A stretch of 64,000 nt of DNA from Candidatus Flexifilum affinis (lineage in GTDB: Bacteria > Chloroflexota > Anaerolineae > Aggregatilineales > Phototrophicaceae). Under the pieces are notes generated by a model. The model was not told the DNA's origin, did not search any database, and worked only from the letters and a program-made list of their open reading frames with translations. The position numbers were made by a program, and so were the translations under genes. The DNA is taken from assembly GCA_016713325.1 (NCBI GenBank), contig JADJPJ010000084.1, forward strand, positions 72,177 through 136,176, in the 5' to 3' direction. Shown in pieces: positions 19,083 to 28,720 of the stretch (position 1 is the first letter of the stretch; every line of letters begins with the position of its first letter).

Positions 19083-22000
19083 TCACATCGTCGGTGGGGC
19101 GACGTTGTGGTTCTGGTTCTGCGTCAGAAGCTGCGTCACTGCAGCGTTCAGGTCGAGCGCCCGCCCCTCGGCCAGGGACGCCTCCAGCACGCTGCCGGAG
19201 AGTTCTTCGCGCAGGGTATGGGCCAGCGGGATCATCGCGTCGGCCAGGGCGGTGCCGCGATCGCTTGGGACGACCTTCTGCACCAGGCCGAGCAGGACCG
19301 CGGCCCGGGCCGGTTGTTCTTCGGCCAGCAGCCCGCGCGCCAACCCCAGCAGCGCCTCCATCGTCTCGTTCATCGCGCCTTGATCGGAGGACAGCTTGAG
19401 CGCGGACAGGAAGTGCACCCGCGCGTTCTTCGTCTCACCTTCCAGCAGGAAGAGATCGCCCAGATTGTTGTGAATGGTGGCGATGCTGCGCAGTTCGCCC
19501 GTTCGAGCGGCGATGTCCAGCGCCTCGCGGTAGAAATGCCAGGCCGCGGTATAGTCGAGGCGGCGCGCGGCCAGCAGACCCAGGTTACTCAGGCTGTCCG
19601 CCTGCCCGTTGCGATCGCCAATCCGGCGGCGCAGGGTGAGCGCTTCGTCAAAAAACAGCTCGGCGTCGATCAAAGCGCCCATGCGGTAGGCCAGCATGCC
19701 CAGGTTGTTGACAATGGCCGCTTCGGTGAACACGTCGCCGATCGAGCGGGCCAGGTCGAGCATCTGCTGGAAGATGGCGCGCGCGGCTTCCAGGCGGCCC
19801 TCGCGCGAATAGCTGAAGGCGATGCTGTTGACGGTGGCCAGTTCGCCGCTGGCATCGTTCAGGCGGCGGTAGAGCGTCCGACTGTCGAGCAGGGCCGTGC
19901 GAGCCAGGGTGTACTCGCTCTGCGCCAGCCGGACCATCCCCAGCGCGGTCAGGGCCTTGGCCAGGCCGGACAGGTAGTCGATTGACCGGCTCAGCCGGAC
20001 CGCTTCTTCGGCTGTTTGCAGCGCTACGGTGAGCTGCTGCTGCCGCCAGGCGACGCTCGCCCAACTGGTGAGCGCATCGACCAGCGCCACCGAGTCGTTT
20101 ATCTTCCGCGCGGCGTTGGCCGAATCGGTGTACGACTGAAGGGCGGGGGCAAAATCGCTCTGCCGGGCCAGCGCATCCCCGACCAGCCGCAGCAGGCGCG
20201 GATAGCGCGCGTCGGCATCCGGGTCGATCACATTGATCGCCTGCTCCAGGACGGCCAGCGCACGCTTCAGCGACGCCTGCCGGATCAGCACTTCGGCGGC
20301 GGTCAGCGTGTACCGAATTTGCTTGTCGAATTCGCTGGCCTGCTGCCAGTGGTTGATCAGCGCATCGTAGTGCGCCACGTCGTCGGGGTAGATCTTCTCG
20401 ATGGCTTCGGCGGCGCGCCGGTGCATCATCACGTATTCTTCGGCGCTCAGCATCTCCAGCATGCCGTCGCGCAGCTTGTGATGGCTGAAGCGCCAGTTAC
20501 CGTCGTCGTATTCCAGCACCGCGTTGTTGGCGCACACGGTGATCAGCCGGTCCATATCGCCGATCAGATCCCCGGCCAGCACCGGATCGATCACCCGGCC
20601 CAGCACGGCGATCTGTTTGAGCGCTGGAAGCAGCGTCTGGGGAATGCGGCCCAGCCGGTCTTTGACAACCGTCTGCATGCCGCCGACGATGACATCCACC
20701 GGCAGGGTGCGGTACATGACGTCGCGCAGCGACCCGGCTCGCTCGGCCAGGATGCGCATGAACTCCGTCAGGAAGAAGGCGTTGCCTTCGGTCTCGCGGT
20801 GCAGCGTCGTGGTGATCTCGGAGTCGGTGTCCACACCCCCGACCAGTGAGCGGATCAACTGCTCCGTCTCCTGCTGGGTGAGCCGGGGCAGGCGGATCAA
20901 CTGCGCGCCGGGCACCTGCTCGATCACCGTGTTGGGCTGGTCGTCGCGGAACGTCCCGACGATCATCACGGGAATGGGCGCGGCGGCCAGCCGGCGGATC
21001 AGCCACAGGTCTTCAGCCGCCCACTGCAAATCTTCCAGCAGGATCAGCACCGGCCGGTTCTGGCTCTTGATCAGCTCAATCACTGTCTCGGCCAGCCGGA
21101 GCTGCTCGCCTTCACTGTCCAGGGCCGGTTCCTGGGGAATCTGTCGGCCCAGGCGGGCATCCAGAGTCGGCACGATGCGCTTGAGGGCCGCGATCATGCG
21201 ATCGTCGAGGGGGGCATCCAGCGCCAGGCGCAGGATCGGATCGTGCCAGATAGCGTACGAGGCGCTGCCCGATTCCTCCGCCGAGCCGCGTGCCACCAGC
21301 CAGCCGTCGAGCAGCGCGTGAATGCGGAATTCGCCGAGCAGCCGCGACTTGCCGACGCCCGTCTCGCCGCCGATCAGTACCACTTCCGGGATGACCAGCT
21401 TTTCTCGGACGTCCAGCCCTTCCGAGCCTGGCGCCGACTCCGCGGCTTGACCTGGCGCTGACGCGGGCGATCCCTGACCGGGCAGCGAGGTTCCGTTGAG
21501 CGGCTTCGCACCGATCTGGCTGTCGGGCGTCGCCGGATGGACGCGGCGCAGGGTCGTCTTGAGTTCGACCATCTCGCGTTCACGCCCGACGAACGATGCC
21601 GACTGGAGCGCGCTGGTCAGCAGGAGCGGGTCCTCTTTGGGCATCGGCAGCGATAGCGCTGCGCACAGGTCGAGGATGACGGCATCGGCATCCGCATAAC
21701 GCTCGCGCGGGTCGTTCATCATCAGGCGCAGCACGATGGCCGAGATTTCGGTCGGCGCGCGGTGCACCCCGATATAGCCGCTCAGAATGTCGGCGATCAG
21801 CTCCGACGGCTGCTTGGTGTTGAACGGGTGGAAGCCGGCGAACAGCTCGAAGGCCAGGATGCCGGCGGCGTACAGATCGGTGCGGGTGGTGAGCGTCTCG
21901 CCGCGCACCTGCTCCGGGGACATATAGGCGAGCGTGCCACTCATAATCCCGGACTCGATTCCGCCGCCGGCCGCCCGCTTGGACAGGCCGAAATCCAGCA

Positions 22001-22487
22001 CCTTGACGATGCCGGACGGATCGACCAGGACGTTGGTCGGTTTCAGATCGCAGTGGATGATCGAGCGGCGGTGCAGATACGAGAGCGCCTGGAGCATTTG
22101 AATGAACAGCAGGGCCCGCTGCTGGAGCGGCAGTCCTGCGCCGTAGGTCGTGATGGGACTGGCCTGGGAGATGAAGAGCGTCGTCAGGTACGGCATGCTC
22201 TCGTCGTCGAGGCCGAAGTCCAGCACCGGCGTGATGTTCGGATGGCGCAGCCCGGCGTGCATGCGGAATTCTTCGGCCAGGCTCAGCAGCGACCGCCGGC
22301 GTGTGGCAGTCGACATGATGAGACGGGTCTCCGGCCTGGCATATTCGGGAGACGTCGCGAAATGAAGTCGTTTGAGCGCAACGGTCTGGCCGGTCAGAAG
22401 ATCGACGGCGGCATAGACGATGCTCGTGCCACCGCGTCCGATCTCCCCGGCAATATGGTAACGCCCGTCAAATAGCAATCGCGCCAA
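19083..22487 (-). CDS. Ser/Thr protein kinase-AAA ATPase-TPR regulator (paralogue 1)
   Basis: Reading from a TTG at 22487 gives 1134 residues. Domains in order: a Hanks-type kinase (glycine loop GEIGRGGTSIVY, Lys in VALKRL near residue 39, catalytic loop IIHCDLKPTNVLVD near 145, DFG near 166, YMSPEQVRG), an AAA_16-like ATPase from SFVGREREM near 298 (Walker A GGETGVGKSRLL near 375, Walker B VLILLEDLQWA near 480) and a TPR solenoid from about 790 to 1095. The catalytic loop has HCD where HRD is usual. TTG is chosen because AGGGAGG lies 9 bases upstream and it aligns with the start of paralogue 2; the longer frame to 22766 adds about 93 non-homologous residues. Such proteins are cytoplasmic signalling hubs coupling kinase and STAND-like ATPase activities; targets are unknown. 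Confidence 0.88.
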   Translation of the reverse strand: MARLLFDGRYHIAGEIGRGGTSIVYAAVDLLTGQTVALKRLHFATSPEYARPETRLIMSTATRRRSLLSLAEEFRMHAGLRHPNITPVLDFGLDDESMPYLTTLFISQASPITTYGAGLPLQQRALLFIQMLQALSYLHRRSIIHCDLKPTNVLVDPSGIVKVLDFGLSKRAAGGGIESGIMSGTLAYMSPEQVRGETLTTRTDLYAAGILAFELFAGFHPFNTKQPSELIADILSGYIGVHRAPTEISAIVLRLMMNDPRERYADADAVILDLCAALSLPMPKEDPLLLTSALQSASFVGREREMVELKTTLRRVHPATPDSQIGAKPLNGTSLPGQGSPASAPGQAAESAPGSEGLDVREKLVIPEVVLIGGETGVGKSRLLGEFRIHALLDGWLVARGSAEESGSASYAIWHDPILRLALDAPLDDRMIAALKRIVPTLDARLGRQIPQEPALDSEGEQLRLAETVIELIKSQNRPVLILLEDLQWAAEDLWLIRRLAAAPIPVMIVGTFRDDQPNTVIEQVPGAQLIRLPRLTQQETEQLIRSLVGGVDTDSEITTTLHRETEGNAFFLTEFMRILAERAGSLRDVMYRTLPVDVIVGGMQTVVKDRLGRIPQTLLPALKQIAVLGRVIDPVLAGDLIGDMDRLITVCANNAVLEYDDGNWRFSHHKLRDGMLEMLSAEEYVMMHRRAAEAIEKIYPDDVAHYDALINHWQQASEFDKQIRYTLTAAEVLIRQASLKRALAVLEQAINVIDPDADARYPRLLRLVGDALARQSDFAPALQSYTDSANAARKINDSVALVDALTSWASVAWRQQQLTVALQTAEEAVRLSRSIDYLSGLAKALTALGMVRLAQSEYTLARTALLDSRTLYRRLNDASGELATVNSIAFSYSREGRLEAARAIFQQMLDLARSIGDVFTEAAIVNNLGMLAYRMGALIDAELFFDEALTLRRRIGDRNGQADSLSNLGLLAARRLDYTAAWHFYREALDIAARTGELRSIATIHNNLGDLFLLEGETKNARVHFLSALKLSSDQGAMNETMEALLGLARGLLAEEQPARAAVLLGLVQKVVPSDRGTALADAMIPLAHTLREELSGSVLEASLAEGRALDLNAAVTQLLTQNQNHNVAPPTM

Positions 22488-23082
22488 GCGCTGTTGCCTC
22501 CCTGTTTCGGATTTGACCAGACTTACTGACGCCTGTTGTACACCTCTGATTGTAACCCGTTGCTGCGCTTGTTTGGCAATAGCGGGCTGATCGCGCTGTC
22601 TGATGACGATCGCCCTCCGGTTAGTCCCGTAATTTCGAGTCGCCGGCGTCGGCGTCGGCTTGCTTCTTTTGGCCAGGATCGGTGCAGTTCCAGGGCCGAA
22701 TGTTACGCGCTGGTACCAATGATATAAGAACTTGCTTATCAGTACAATGAACGCTTTCCGATTCATAACATTTGCACACGGAGGCGCGGACAGGGACTGA
22801 AGCTCCCTTTCTCCCTACGTGCCAAGTTAGCGACTGATCGACGCTATCAGAATCGCGAAGGTCGCGTCGTCCGCCGGGTGTTAAAACACCCGGCTACCCG
22901 ACAAGACAGGTCCACTAAAGGGACCAAAAAACGCAAGCGTCGGGGAAGCCCCTTCAGTGGGCTTGTCGGTTGGTAGCCGAGGCGCTTTAGCCCTCGGCGG
23001 CCCTTGCAAGGCACTTGCTGGCAAGGCGGTTGCGGGGGAACAGGGCTTGGCGGATGAGGGGGTGAAACAACCGGATCAGGCT
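22488..23082. repeat. Intergenic region with composite palindromic repeat (family B)
   Basis: About 595 bp between the two kinase genes. From about 22873 to 23005 it holds a chain of small inverted repeats: GCCGGGTGTTaaAACACCCGGC, GGTCCactaaaGGACC, AAGCCCcttcagTGGGCTT and GCCGAGGgctttagCCCTCGGC in type. A second element of the same build lies at 50961-51133. The rest shows no gene. Confidence 0.6.
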
Positions 23083-26000
23083 CTACAGGGGGTCGACCGC
23101 CACCATCACCGTGGAGGAATCCACCTGCGCTTCCAGCAGATCGCTCACGATTGCATCCAGGTCCGCGCCCGCGTAGGTGGCTTTCGCGGCGGCCAGCGCT
23201 TCGACTCCCAGGACAGCACGAAGTCGTTCCAGGAGTGGCAGCAGCCAGAACTGCACCGTCTCGGCATCCGCCGCCGGGTAGGTCTCGGCGAACCCCGCCA
23301 GAGCCGCGCTGCGCGTGTGGGCGCCTTGCGCCTCGAAGACCTGCGCGCTGCGGATCACCAGTTCAGTCAGCGCCCGCTCGGCCCCGATCTGTCTGGCCAG
23401 CGCAAGCCCCTGGTGGATCGTCTTCCAGGCGGCCTTGAAGTTGCGCAGCATGATCTGCGGGGCGGCCAGCCCGGCCAGCGTGTCCGCTTCGCCATAGCGG
23501 TTGCCGGTCTCGCGGAAGGCGCGCAGTCCCTGCTCCATGAAATCGCAGGCCGACTCCCAGTCGCGCTGGTAGGTTGCCACACCGCCCAGGTTGGACAGGC
23601 ACAGCGCCACCCCATAGCGATCGCCAATGTCGCGGAAGGCGCTCAGCGCCTGCTCGAAACAGCGCCGCGTCGTCGTCCAGTCCTGCTCGTAGGCCGCCAG
23701 AATGGCCAGATTGGTCAGCGATGCGGCCACCTGCTGCCGGTCGCCCACGGACTCGTAAAGATTGAGCGCGTTGGTGAAGCAGCGCCGCGCCAGCGCCCAA
23801 TCGCCCTGCCGGTAGGTGGCATTGCCCAGTGTATTCAGGCTGCTGGCGATCGCCTCGCGATCGCCATAGGCGGTGGCCAGCGCCAGCGCCCGCTCGGCAT
23901 CGGACTTTGCCTCGGCGAACGCGCCGCGCTGCCACTTGACGCGGCTGAGGCCGTTGAGCATGACGATGCGCATCCGGGGCTGCTCCGCCGCGGCCAACCC
24001 TTCGACATAGCTGGCGTGGGCCTCTTCGAGCGCGCCCATGTGCCCGTGAGCGCGGCCTCGATACTGGATCAGCTCCAGCCGGGTTTCGATCAGCTCCGGC
24101 TGATCCTTGGTGAGCGCCAGCCCCTGGGCGATCCACTTCAGCGCCCGGCCGTATTCGCCCGTCAGGTTGATCAGGATGTCGACCGTGCGCAGCAGGGAGG
24201 GCAGCGCGCGTTTGGGCTCACCGGCTCCCAGCCACTGCTCGGCCAGCCGCTCGTTGTAGGCGGCGTTGTCGGGGTACACCGTCTCGATGGCCTGGGCCAC
24301 CACCCGGTGCAGCGCCGCGCGGTCGTCGGGGGTGAGTTCGGCGATCAGCGCCTCGCGCAGCTTCTCATGGCTGAAGCGCCAGACGTCGTCCACGCGCTGG
24401 AGCACGCTGGCATTGACGCACACCGTCAGCCATCGCTCCCACTCGTCCATCGTCGACTTGCTCGCGGTCACCAGCAGCTTGAGGTCGATGTGCACCCCGG
24501 CGATGGCGGCCAGATTCAGACCGGGCTGCGCCCAGATCGGCACGCGCGCCAGCCGCCGTTCGACGATGGTCTTGACGCCCTCGGTGAAGATAGACATGGG
24601 CAGAGTTCGTTCGCCGATGGCTCCCAGCGATCCGGCCTCTTCGGCCAGTGCCCGGACGATTTCCACCATGAAGAAGACGTTGCCGCCGCTTTCGCTGTTG
24701 AGCAGGTCGATCACCCTCGGCTTCTGCCCGGCCGTACCGAGCATCGCCCTGCTGAGCGCGGCGATCGCCGTCTCGTCCAGTCGGGCCAGGGGCAGATGAG
24801 TCATCTCCGGCAGGCGCTCGGGAAGCTGCGGCATTTCCTCAGTGCGGTAGCAGCCGACGATCAGCCAGGGCTGTTCCGTGACGAAGTGCAGAAGCTGGCG
24901 CAGCGGGTCCAGGCTTTCGTCGGCCCAGTGCAGATCTTCGAGGATGAGCAGGATGGGCTGGCCCTGCTGCTTGAAGACATCCACGATGGTCATGACCAGG
25001 CGCTGCTGCGCGCTGCTGCCGGTCATCTCCGGTGGCTCCGGCACGGCCCGACCGATCAACTGGGCGATGTCCGGCACGATCGCCTTGAGCACGCCCGCTT
25101 CGAAGTCGCTCAGCGTCGTGGTCAGCGCCAGCCGCCGCATGACCTCGCGCCAGTACTGGAAGGGCAGCGAACCTTCTGCTACGCCATGCCCACGCAGCAC
25201 CAGCGCGCCTTCGATCATCGCGTGAATGCGCAGCTCGTCGAGCAGGCGCGACTTGCCGACGCCGCTTTCACCGCCGATCAGCCAGCCGCTGCCGCGCCCT
25301 GCCCGCGCTTCGGCCAGCCCCGCTCTCAGCCTGCCCAGCTCGACAGCCCGACCGGTGAACGGGGGCATTTGCAGGAAGCTCTCGCGAACTTCCTTGCTCT
25401 CCTGCACGATCGAGAAGTCTTCCACGGCGGATTGCAGCGCCTGGATGGCCGCCTCGGCGCTCTGCGGACGGAGGGCCGGGCTTTTCTGCAACAGCTTGCC
25501 GATCAGCGCCGCCAGACCGCTCACATCCGGCTCGGACGGTTGGATTGGCAGGATCGGCCGCGTATCGGTCAGTGGCAGCGGCTCGACGACCGGCAGAGTA
25601 GGCGGGTCCCTGGGCGTATCGCTCTCCAGCATCGGTCTGCGCCCCTGGGCGGACAGGTGCGTCGTGTTCTCGTTGTTGGACGACGGGGCGCTGGAGTCGC
25701 CGTTCCTGGCCCGCAGCGACAGCAGTTTGAGATCCGGCGTTTTGTAGAGAATGCTGCGCACCAGTTCGCTGATGTCTTCGGCGCGGAATGGATGCACGCC
25801 GCTGATCAGCTCGTAGGTGATCATGCCGACCGCGTAGAGATCGCTGAGCGCACTGGCGGTGGAGTCGGACAGCAGTTCCGGGGCCATGTAGTCCAGGGTG
25901 CCGGCCGTGCTGCTTGGCTGATCGCCGGAGATAGCCAGTCCGAAGTCGAGCACTTTCACCTGCCCGGTCGTCGTGACCAGGACGTTGCGTGGCTTGAGAT

Positions 26001-26424
26001 CGCGGTGGACGATGCCGCGCCGGTGCAGATAGGCCAGCGCCAGCAGCGTTTCCCCCAGCAGGCGCAGCTTTTCCGCCAGCGGCTGGCCCCGCCCAGCTTC
26101 GAGAATGGTGCGGGCGTTTTCCACCAGGGTCATGGTGTAGTAGGGTTGGCGTTCGGCGTCGAAGCCGTAGTCGAGGACCGTAATGATGTTCGGGTGACGC
26201 AGCCCGGCCAGCACCTGGAACTCACGCGACAGCACGACCGCCAGGCTGTCCGAACTGCCATTGATGGAGAAGGCGCCCTGCATCTGCACGCGTTTCAACG
26301 CCACTGGGCCGCCGGTGAGCCGGTCGGTCGCGCGGTAGACGACGCCCATGCCACCTGCGCCCAGCTTTTCATGGAGCAGGTAGCGGCCATCGAGGATGAA
26401 GTCTTGTGATTGCGAGTCCAACAT
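23083..26424 (-). CDS. Ser/Thr protein kinase-AAA ATPase-TPR regulator (paralogue 2)
   Basis: The 1113-residue product starts MLDSQSQDFILDGRYLLHEK and has the same three-part plan as its neighbour. The kinase has GAGGMGVVYRATD, VALKRV, a canonical catalytic loop IVHRDLKPRNVLV, DFG and DYMAPELL. The ATPase has FTGRAVELG, Walker A GGESGVGKSRLL and Walker B PILLILEDLHWADES, followed by a TPR-like C-terminal half with repeated YRQGDWALARRCF-type units. A low-complexity Ser/Asn/Pro linker lies between kinase and ATPase. The ATG at 26424 is preferred to the upstream 26505 because the kinase fold begins shortly after it. Both paralogues are on the same strand but separated by 600 bp and a repeat element, so separate transcription is likely. 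Confidence 0.9.
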   Translation of the reverse strand: MLDSQSQDFILDGRYLLHEKLGAGGMGVVYRATDRLTGGPVALKRVQMQGAFSINGSSDSLAVVLSREFQVLAGLRHPNIITVLDYGFDAERQPYYTMTLVENARTILEAGRGQPLAEKLRLLGETLLALAYLHRRGIVHRDLKPRNVLVTTTGQVKVLDFGLAISGDQPSSTAGTLDYMAPELLSDSTASALSDLYAVGMITYELISGVHPFRAEDISELVRSILYKTPDLKLLSLRARNGDSSAPSSNNENTTHLSAQGRRPMLESDTPRDPPTLPVVEPLPLTDTRPILPIQPSEPDVSGLAALIGKLLQKSPALRPQSAEAAIQALQSAVEDFSIVQESKEVRESFLQMPPFTGRAVELGRLRAGLAEARAGRGSGWLIGGESGVGKSRLLDELRIHAMIEGALVLRGHGVAEGSLPFQYWREVMRRLALTTTLSDFEAGVLKAIVPDIAQLIGRAVPEPPEMTGSSAQQRLVMTIVDVFKQQGQPILLILEDLHWADESLDPLRQLLHFVTEQPWLIVGCYRTEEMPQLPERLPEMTHLPLARLDETAIAALSRAMLGTAGQKPRVIDLLNSESGGNVFFMVEIVRALAEEAGSLGAIGERTLPMSIFTEGVKTIVERRLARVPIWAQPGLNLAAIAGVHIDLKLLVTASKSTMDEWERWLTVCVNASVLQRVDDVWRFSHEKLREALIAELTPDDRAALHRVVAQAIETVYPDNAAYNERLAEQWLGAGEPKRALPSLLRTVDILINLTGEYGRALKWIAQGLALTKDQPELIETRLELIQYRGRAHGHMGALEEAHASYVEGLAAAEQPRMRIVMLNGLSRVKWQRGAFAEAKSDAERALALATAYGDREAIASSLNTLGNATYRQGDWALARRCFTNALNLYESVGDRQQVAASLTNLAILAAYEQDWTTTRRCFEQALSAFRDIGDRYGVALCLSNLGGVATYQRDWESACDFMEQGLRAFRETGNRYGEADTLAGLAAPQIMLRNFKAAWKTIHQGLALARQIGAERALTELVIRSAQVFEAQGAHTRSAALAGFAETYPAADAETVQFWLLPLLERLRAVLGVEALAAAKATYAGADLDAIVSDLLEAQVDSSTVMVAVDPL

Positions 26425-26503
26425 TCTCTTCGCAGGTCTTTCATCGATCGGCGTTGACTCTACATGACAATCGAGCCGAAAACCAACCGTTTTTTGGGGA
26501 TGC

Positions 26504-26539
26504 AAAAACCCCCCGCCATGAAGCTGGCGAGGGGTTTTT
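26504..26539 (-). terminator. Terminator downstream of the ammonium transporter gene
   Basis: An inverted repeat AAAAACCCCCCGCC (26504-26517) with GGCGAGGGGTTTTT (26526-26539), with A and T runs on both outer edges. It would terminate minus-strand transcripts leaving amt and could work in both directions. Confidence 0.85.
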
Positions 26540-26631
26540 CAGGATGTGAGAAAGGATTATGCCGATGTTAGCTGGTGTCGGGTGGGTAGTGGCAAACGCT
26601 GTTTGCACGCCCGCTTCACATGTTGAATGCT

Positions 26632-28092
26632 CTAGTCGCCGGCTGCCGGGGCGGTGTTGGGCTTGAGAGCCGTTCCGCCGCCAGTGATCGCCGGGGCATC
26701 ATCCGGGTGGGGCAGTACATCCGGCCAGATGCTGGCGCCGTGCTCGTAGAAGTCGATGCCGATGACGTCAGCCTTCTTGTTGACGCGCAGGCGGTTGACG
26801 ACCTTGAGCGCGCCGAACATCAGGACCGAGGTAGCTGCGACCCAGACGATAGTCGAGAGGGAGCCGATGGCCTGCGTGATCAGGATGTCGGCACTGCCGC
26901 CTGCGACCAGCATGCCGCCCTTGCCGGCATGCGCGCCGAAGGTGGTCAGAACTGGCTCGGCGAACAGGCCGATGGCCACGATGCCGAAGATGCCGCATGC
27001 GCCGTGGACGGCGAAGGCGCCAACCGCATCGTCAATCTTGAGCGATTCGATGAAATCCGCGGCCAGCAGCATGAGCACACCGCCGATCAGGCCGATGATG
27101 ATGGCAGCCAATGGCGAGACAAACGCACAGCCCGCGGTGATGGCGACCAGGCCGGCCAGTGAACCGTTCAGGCAGGTCAGCAGATCCCATTTGCCGGTGC
27201 GGAAATACTGGAAGATGATCGCCGACATCGTGCCGGCGGCAGCGCCCAACGTGGTGTTGAGGGTGACGACGCCTATCAGCCCGCCTTGGCCGTACGCGCC
27301 GAGGGTCGAACCGGGGTTGAAGCCGTACCAGCCGAACCACAGGATCATTGTGCCGATGGTCGCCAGACCGAGGTTATGTGGACGAGGCATCTTGCCCCAC
27401 ACGCGGCCCGGACGGGGTCCAAGCAGGATGGCGCCGACCAGGGCGATCACGCCTCCGACAGTGTGGACGACGTTGGAACCGGCGAAGTCATAGAAACCCT
27501 GTTGTGCCAGCCAGCCGCCGCCCCAGACCCAGTGGACGACCACGGGATAGATGACCACGGCGATGACCGCGCTGTATATCAGGTCGCCGACGAAGTCGGT
27601 GCGTTCGGCCATCGCGCCGGTGGTGATGGTGCTGGCGGTGGCCGCGAAGGCGAACTGGAAGAAAAACATGGTCAGGATGCTGATGTTGTAGGGAGCGAAC
27701 GTCTGGTTCATGACGTCGAGGCCGGGAGCGAACAGAGACGTGCCAAACAACCCGCTGCCATTGTCGACGCCAAAAGCGACGCCAAAGCCGACCACCCACC
27801 AGCAGATGGCCGTCAGGCCAGCGTCGATGAAGTTCTCCAGCAGGGCGTTGACGGTGCCTGTCTGGCGAATAATGCCCGTTTCCAGCATGGCAAAACCGGT
27901 TTGCATGAAGAAGACAAGGAAGCCTGTCAGCAGGACCCAGGTAGTATCAATGGAGATCTTGACAGTCATAAAGTCTTCGGCGGTCGGCAAGCCATCCTGG
28001 GCAAATGCTGAGGTAGTCCCAAGTGCCGCCAGAAGTACAGTAGAAATCGCCAAGGCAAGAAGACGTCGCCAAGCTCGGTTCGTTTTCTTCAT
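26632..28092 (-). CDS. amt: Ammonium transporter (Amt family)
   Basis: The 486-residue membrane protein has a signal-like N-terminus (LLALAISTVLLAALG) and about eleven transmembrane helices. Family signatures are FFMQTGFAMLETG near the N-terminus, TITTGAMAERTDF, the first pore histidine in VVHTVGGVIALVG and the second in FAVHGACGIFGIVA. It conducts ammonium into the cell for assimilation. The start is supported by GGAGGGAAG just before ATG. The P-II gene glnK that often follows amt is absent here; instead a terminator follows. Upstream DNA has two candidate operators at 28233 and 28328. Confidence 0.95.
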   Translation of the reverse strand: MKKTNRAWRRLLALAISTVLLAALGTTSAFAQDGLPTAEDFMTVKISIDTTWVLLTGFLVFFMQTGFAMLETGIIRQTGTVNALLENFIDAGLTAICWWVVGFGVAFGVDNGSGLFGTSLFAPGLDVMNQTFAPYNISILTMFFFQFAFAATASTITTGAMAERTDFVGDLIYSAVIAVVIYPVVVHWVWGGGWLAQQGFYDFAGSNVVHTVGGVIALVGAILLGPRPGRVWGKMPRPHNLGLATIGTMILWFGWYGFNPGSTLGAYGQGGLIGVVTLNTTLGAAAGTMSAIIFQYFRTGKWDLLTCLNGSLAGLVAITAGCAFVSPLAAIIIGLIGGVLMLLAADFIESLKIDDAVGAFAVHGACGIFGIVAIGLFAEPVLTTFGAHAGKGGMLVAGGSADILITQAIGSLSTIVWVAATSVLMFGALKVVNRLRVNKKADVIGIDFYEHGASIWPDVLPHPDDAPAITGGGTALKPNTAPAAGD

Positions 28093-28232
28093 GTCTTCCC
28101 TCCAAATAGTGGATCTTGACGAAACAGCTCGTCAACGGACCGCACTGTCATGCTGTATGGTGAGAAGATACAAGACGGAGCAGGCTTAAGTGACAGTCAA
28201 TGTGACGAATTCTGTCGGCATTTTCCGTCTAT

Positions 28233-28250
28233 TTGTGACATCTCCATCAC
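28233..28250. promoter_or_regulatory. Possible regulator site upstream of amt
   Basis: TTGTGACATCTccATCACA at 28233-28251 has TGTGA and TCACA arms spaced 8 bp, two more than a CRP/FNR site. Its first 11 bases match the site at 7870-7880 exactly. It lies about 145 bp upstream of the amt start. Confidence 0.3.
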
Positions 28251-28327
28251 AGTCGTGGCAATATGCATAAACTCTCCCGTGCTCGTGATCGGCGGAAAAA
28301 CCCCGTGAATGCTATGAATGCAGTAAA

Positions 28328-28340
28328 TTGCACAGTGCAA
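28328..28340. promoter_or_regulatory. Perfect palindrome, candidate operator
   Basis: TTGCACaGTGCAA is a perfect 13-bp inverted repeat in the 300-bp space between azlD and amt. It has the size of a dimeric repressor operator, but the regulator is unknown and the distance to amt is about 236 bp. Confidence 0.3.
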
Positions 28341-28393
28341 TCTGTACAATCTGTATCGCAAACGCACAAGGCTTTATCAGGGCTTCATCAAAG

Positions 28394-28720
28394 TCACGTC
28401 AAGCCGAATACCGCCCGGTAGATCAGGAAGAAGGCCATGCCCAGGACGATGGTCAGCAGCAGGTTGCGGGTGCGCCAGGCCAGCAGCGCGCTGACCACAC
28501 CGGCGACCAGATAGCTGTTTTGCAGGCTTATGGAGAGCGTTTCGCCGTCTGGGAAGAGCATGGCCGGCACAATGATCGCCGACAACACTGCCGGCGGAAC
28601 ATAGCGCAGTGCCTTGAAGACGCGTTCCGGCATGGGCAGCCGGCCGACCAGCGCCATTGTTCCGTAGCGAACGCCGAATGTGACGACCATCATGCCGAAG
28701 ATCAGCAGCCATTCGTTCAT
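28394..28720 (-). CDS. azlD: AzlD-family branched-chain amino acid exporter small subunit
   Basis: The 108-residue protein has four hydrophobic segments ([62 protein letters not shown]) with the proline-bearing [13 protein letters not shown] typical of AzlD. With AzlC it forms an inner-membrane exporter of branched-chain amino acids or analogues. Its ATG overlaps the azlC stop (28717-28720, ATGA), so it is translationally coupled. Length is normal for the family. Confidence 0.9.
   Translation of the reverse strand: MNEWLLIFGMMVVTFGVRYGTMALVGRLPMPERVFKALRYVPPAVLSAIIVPAMLFPDGETLSISLQNSYLVAGVVSALLAWRTRNLLLTIVLGMAFFLIYRAVFGLT

Noticed and set aside
22957..26409. 1150-codon open frame on the plus strand
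   Set aside because: Antisense to kinase paralogue 2, whose domains are unmistakable; the frame is Gln/Arg/His-rich as expected for a GC-rich shadow.
28328..28340. Riboswitch or structured leader upstream of amt
   Set aside because: Only a 13-bp palindrome and a loose TGTGA/TCACA pair are visible; no larger conserved RNA architecture was recognised.
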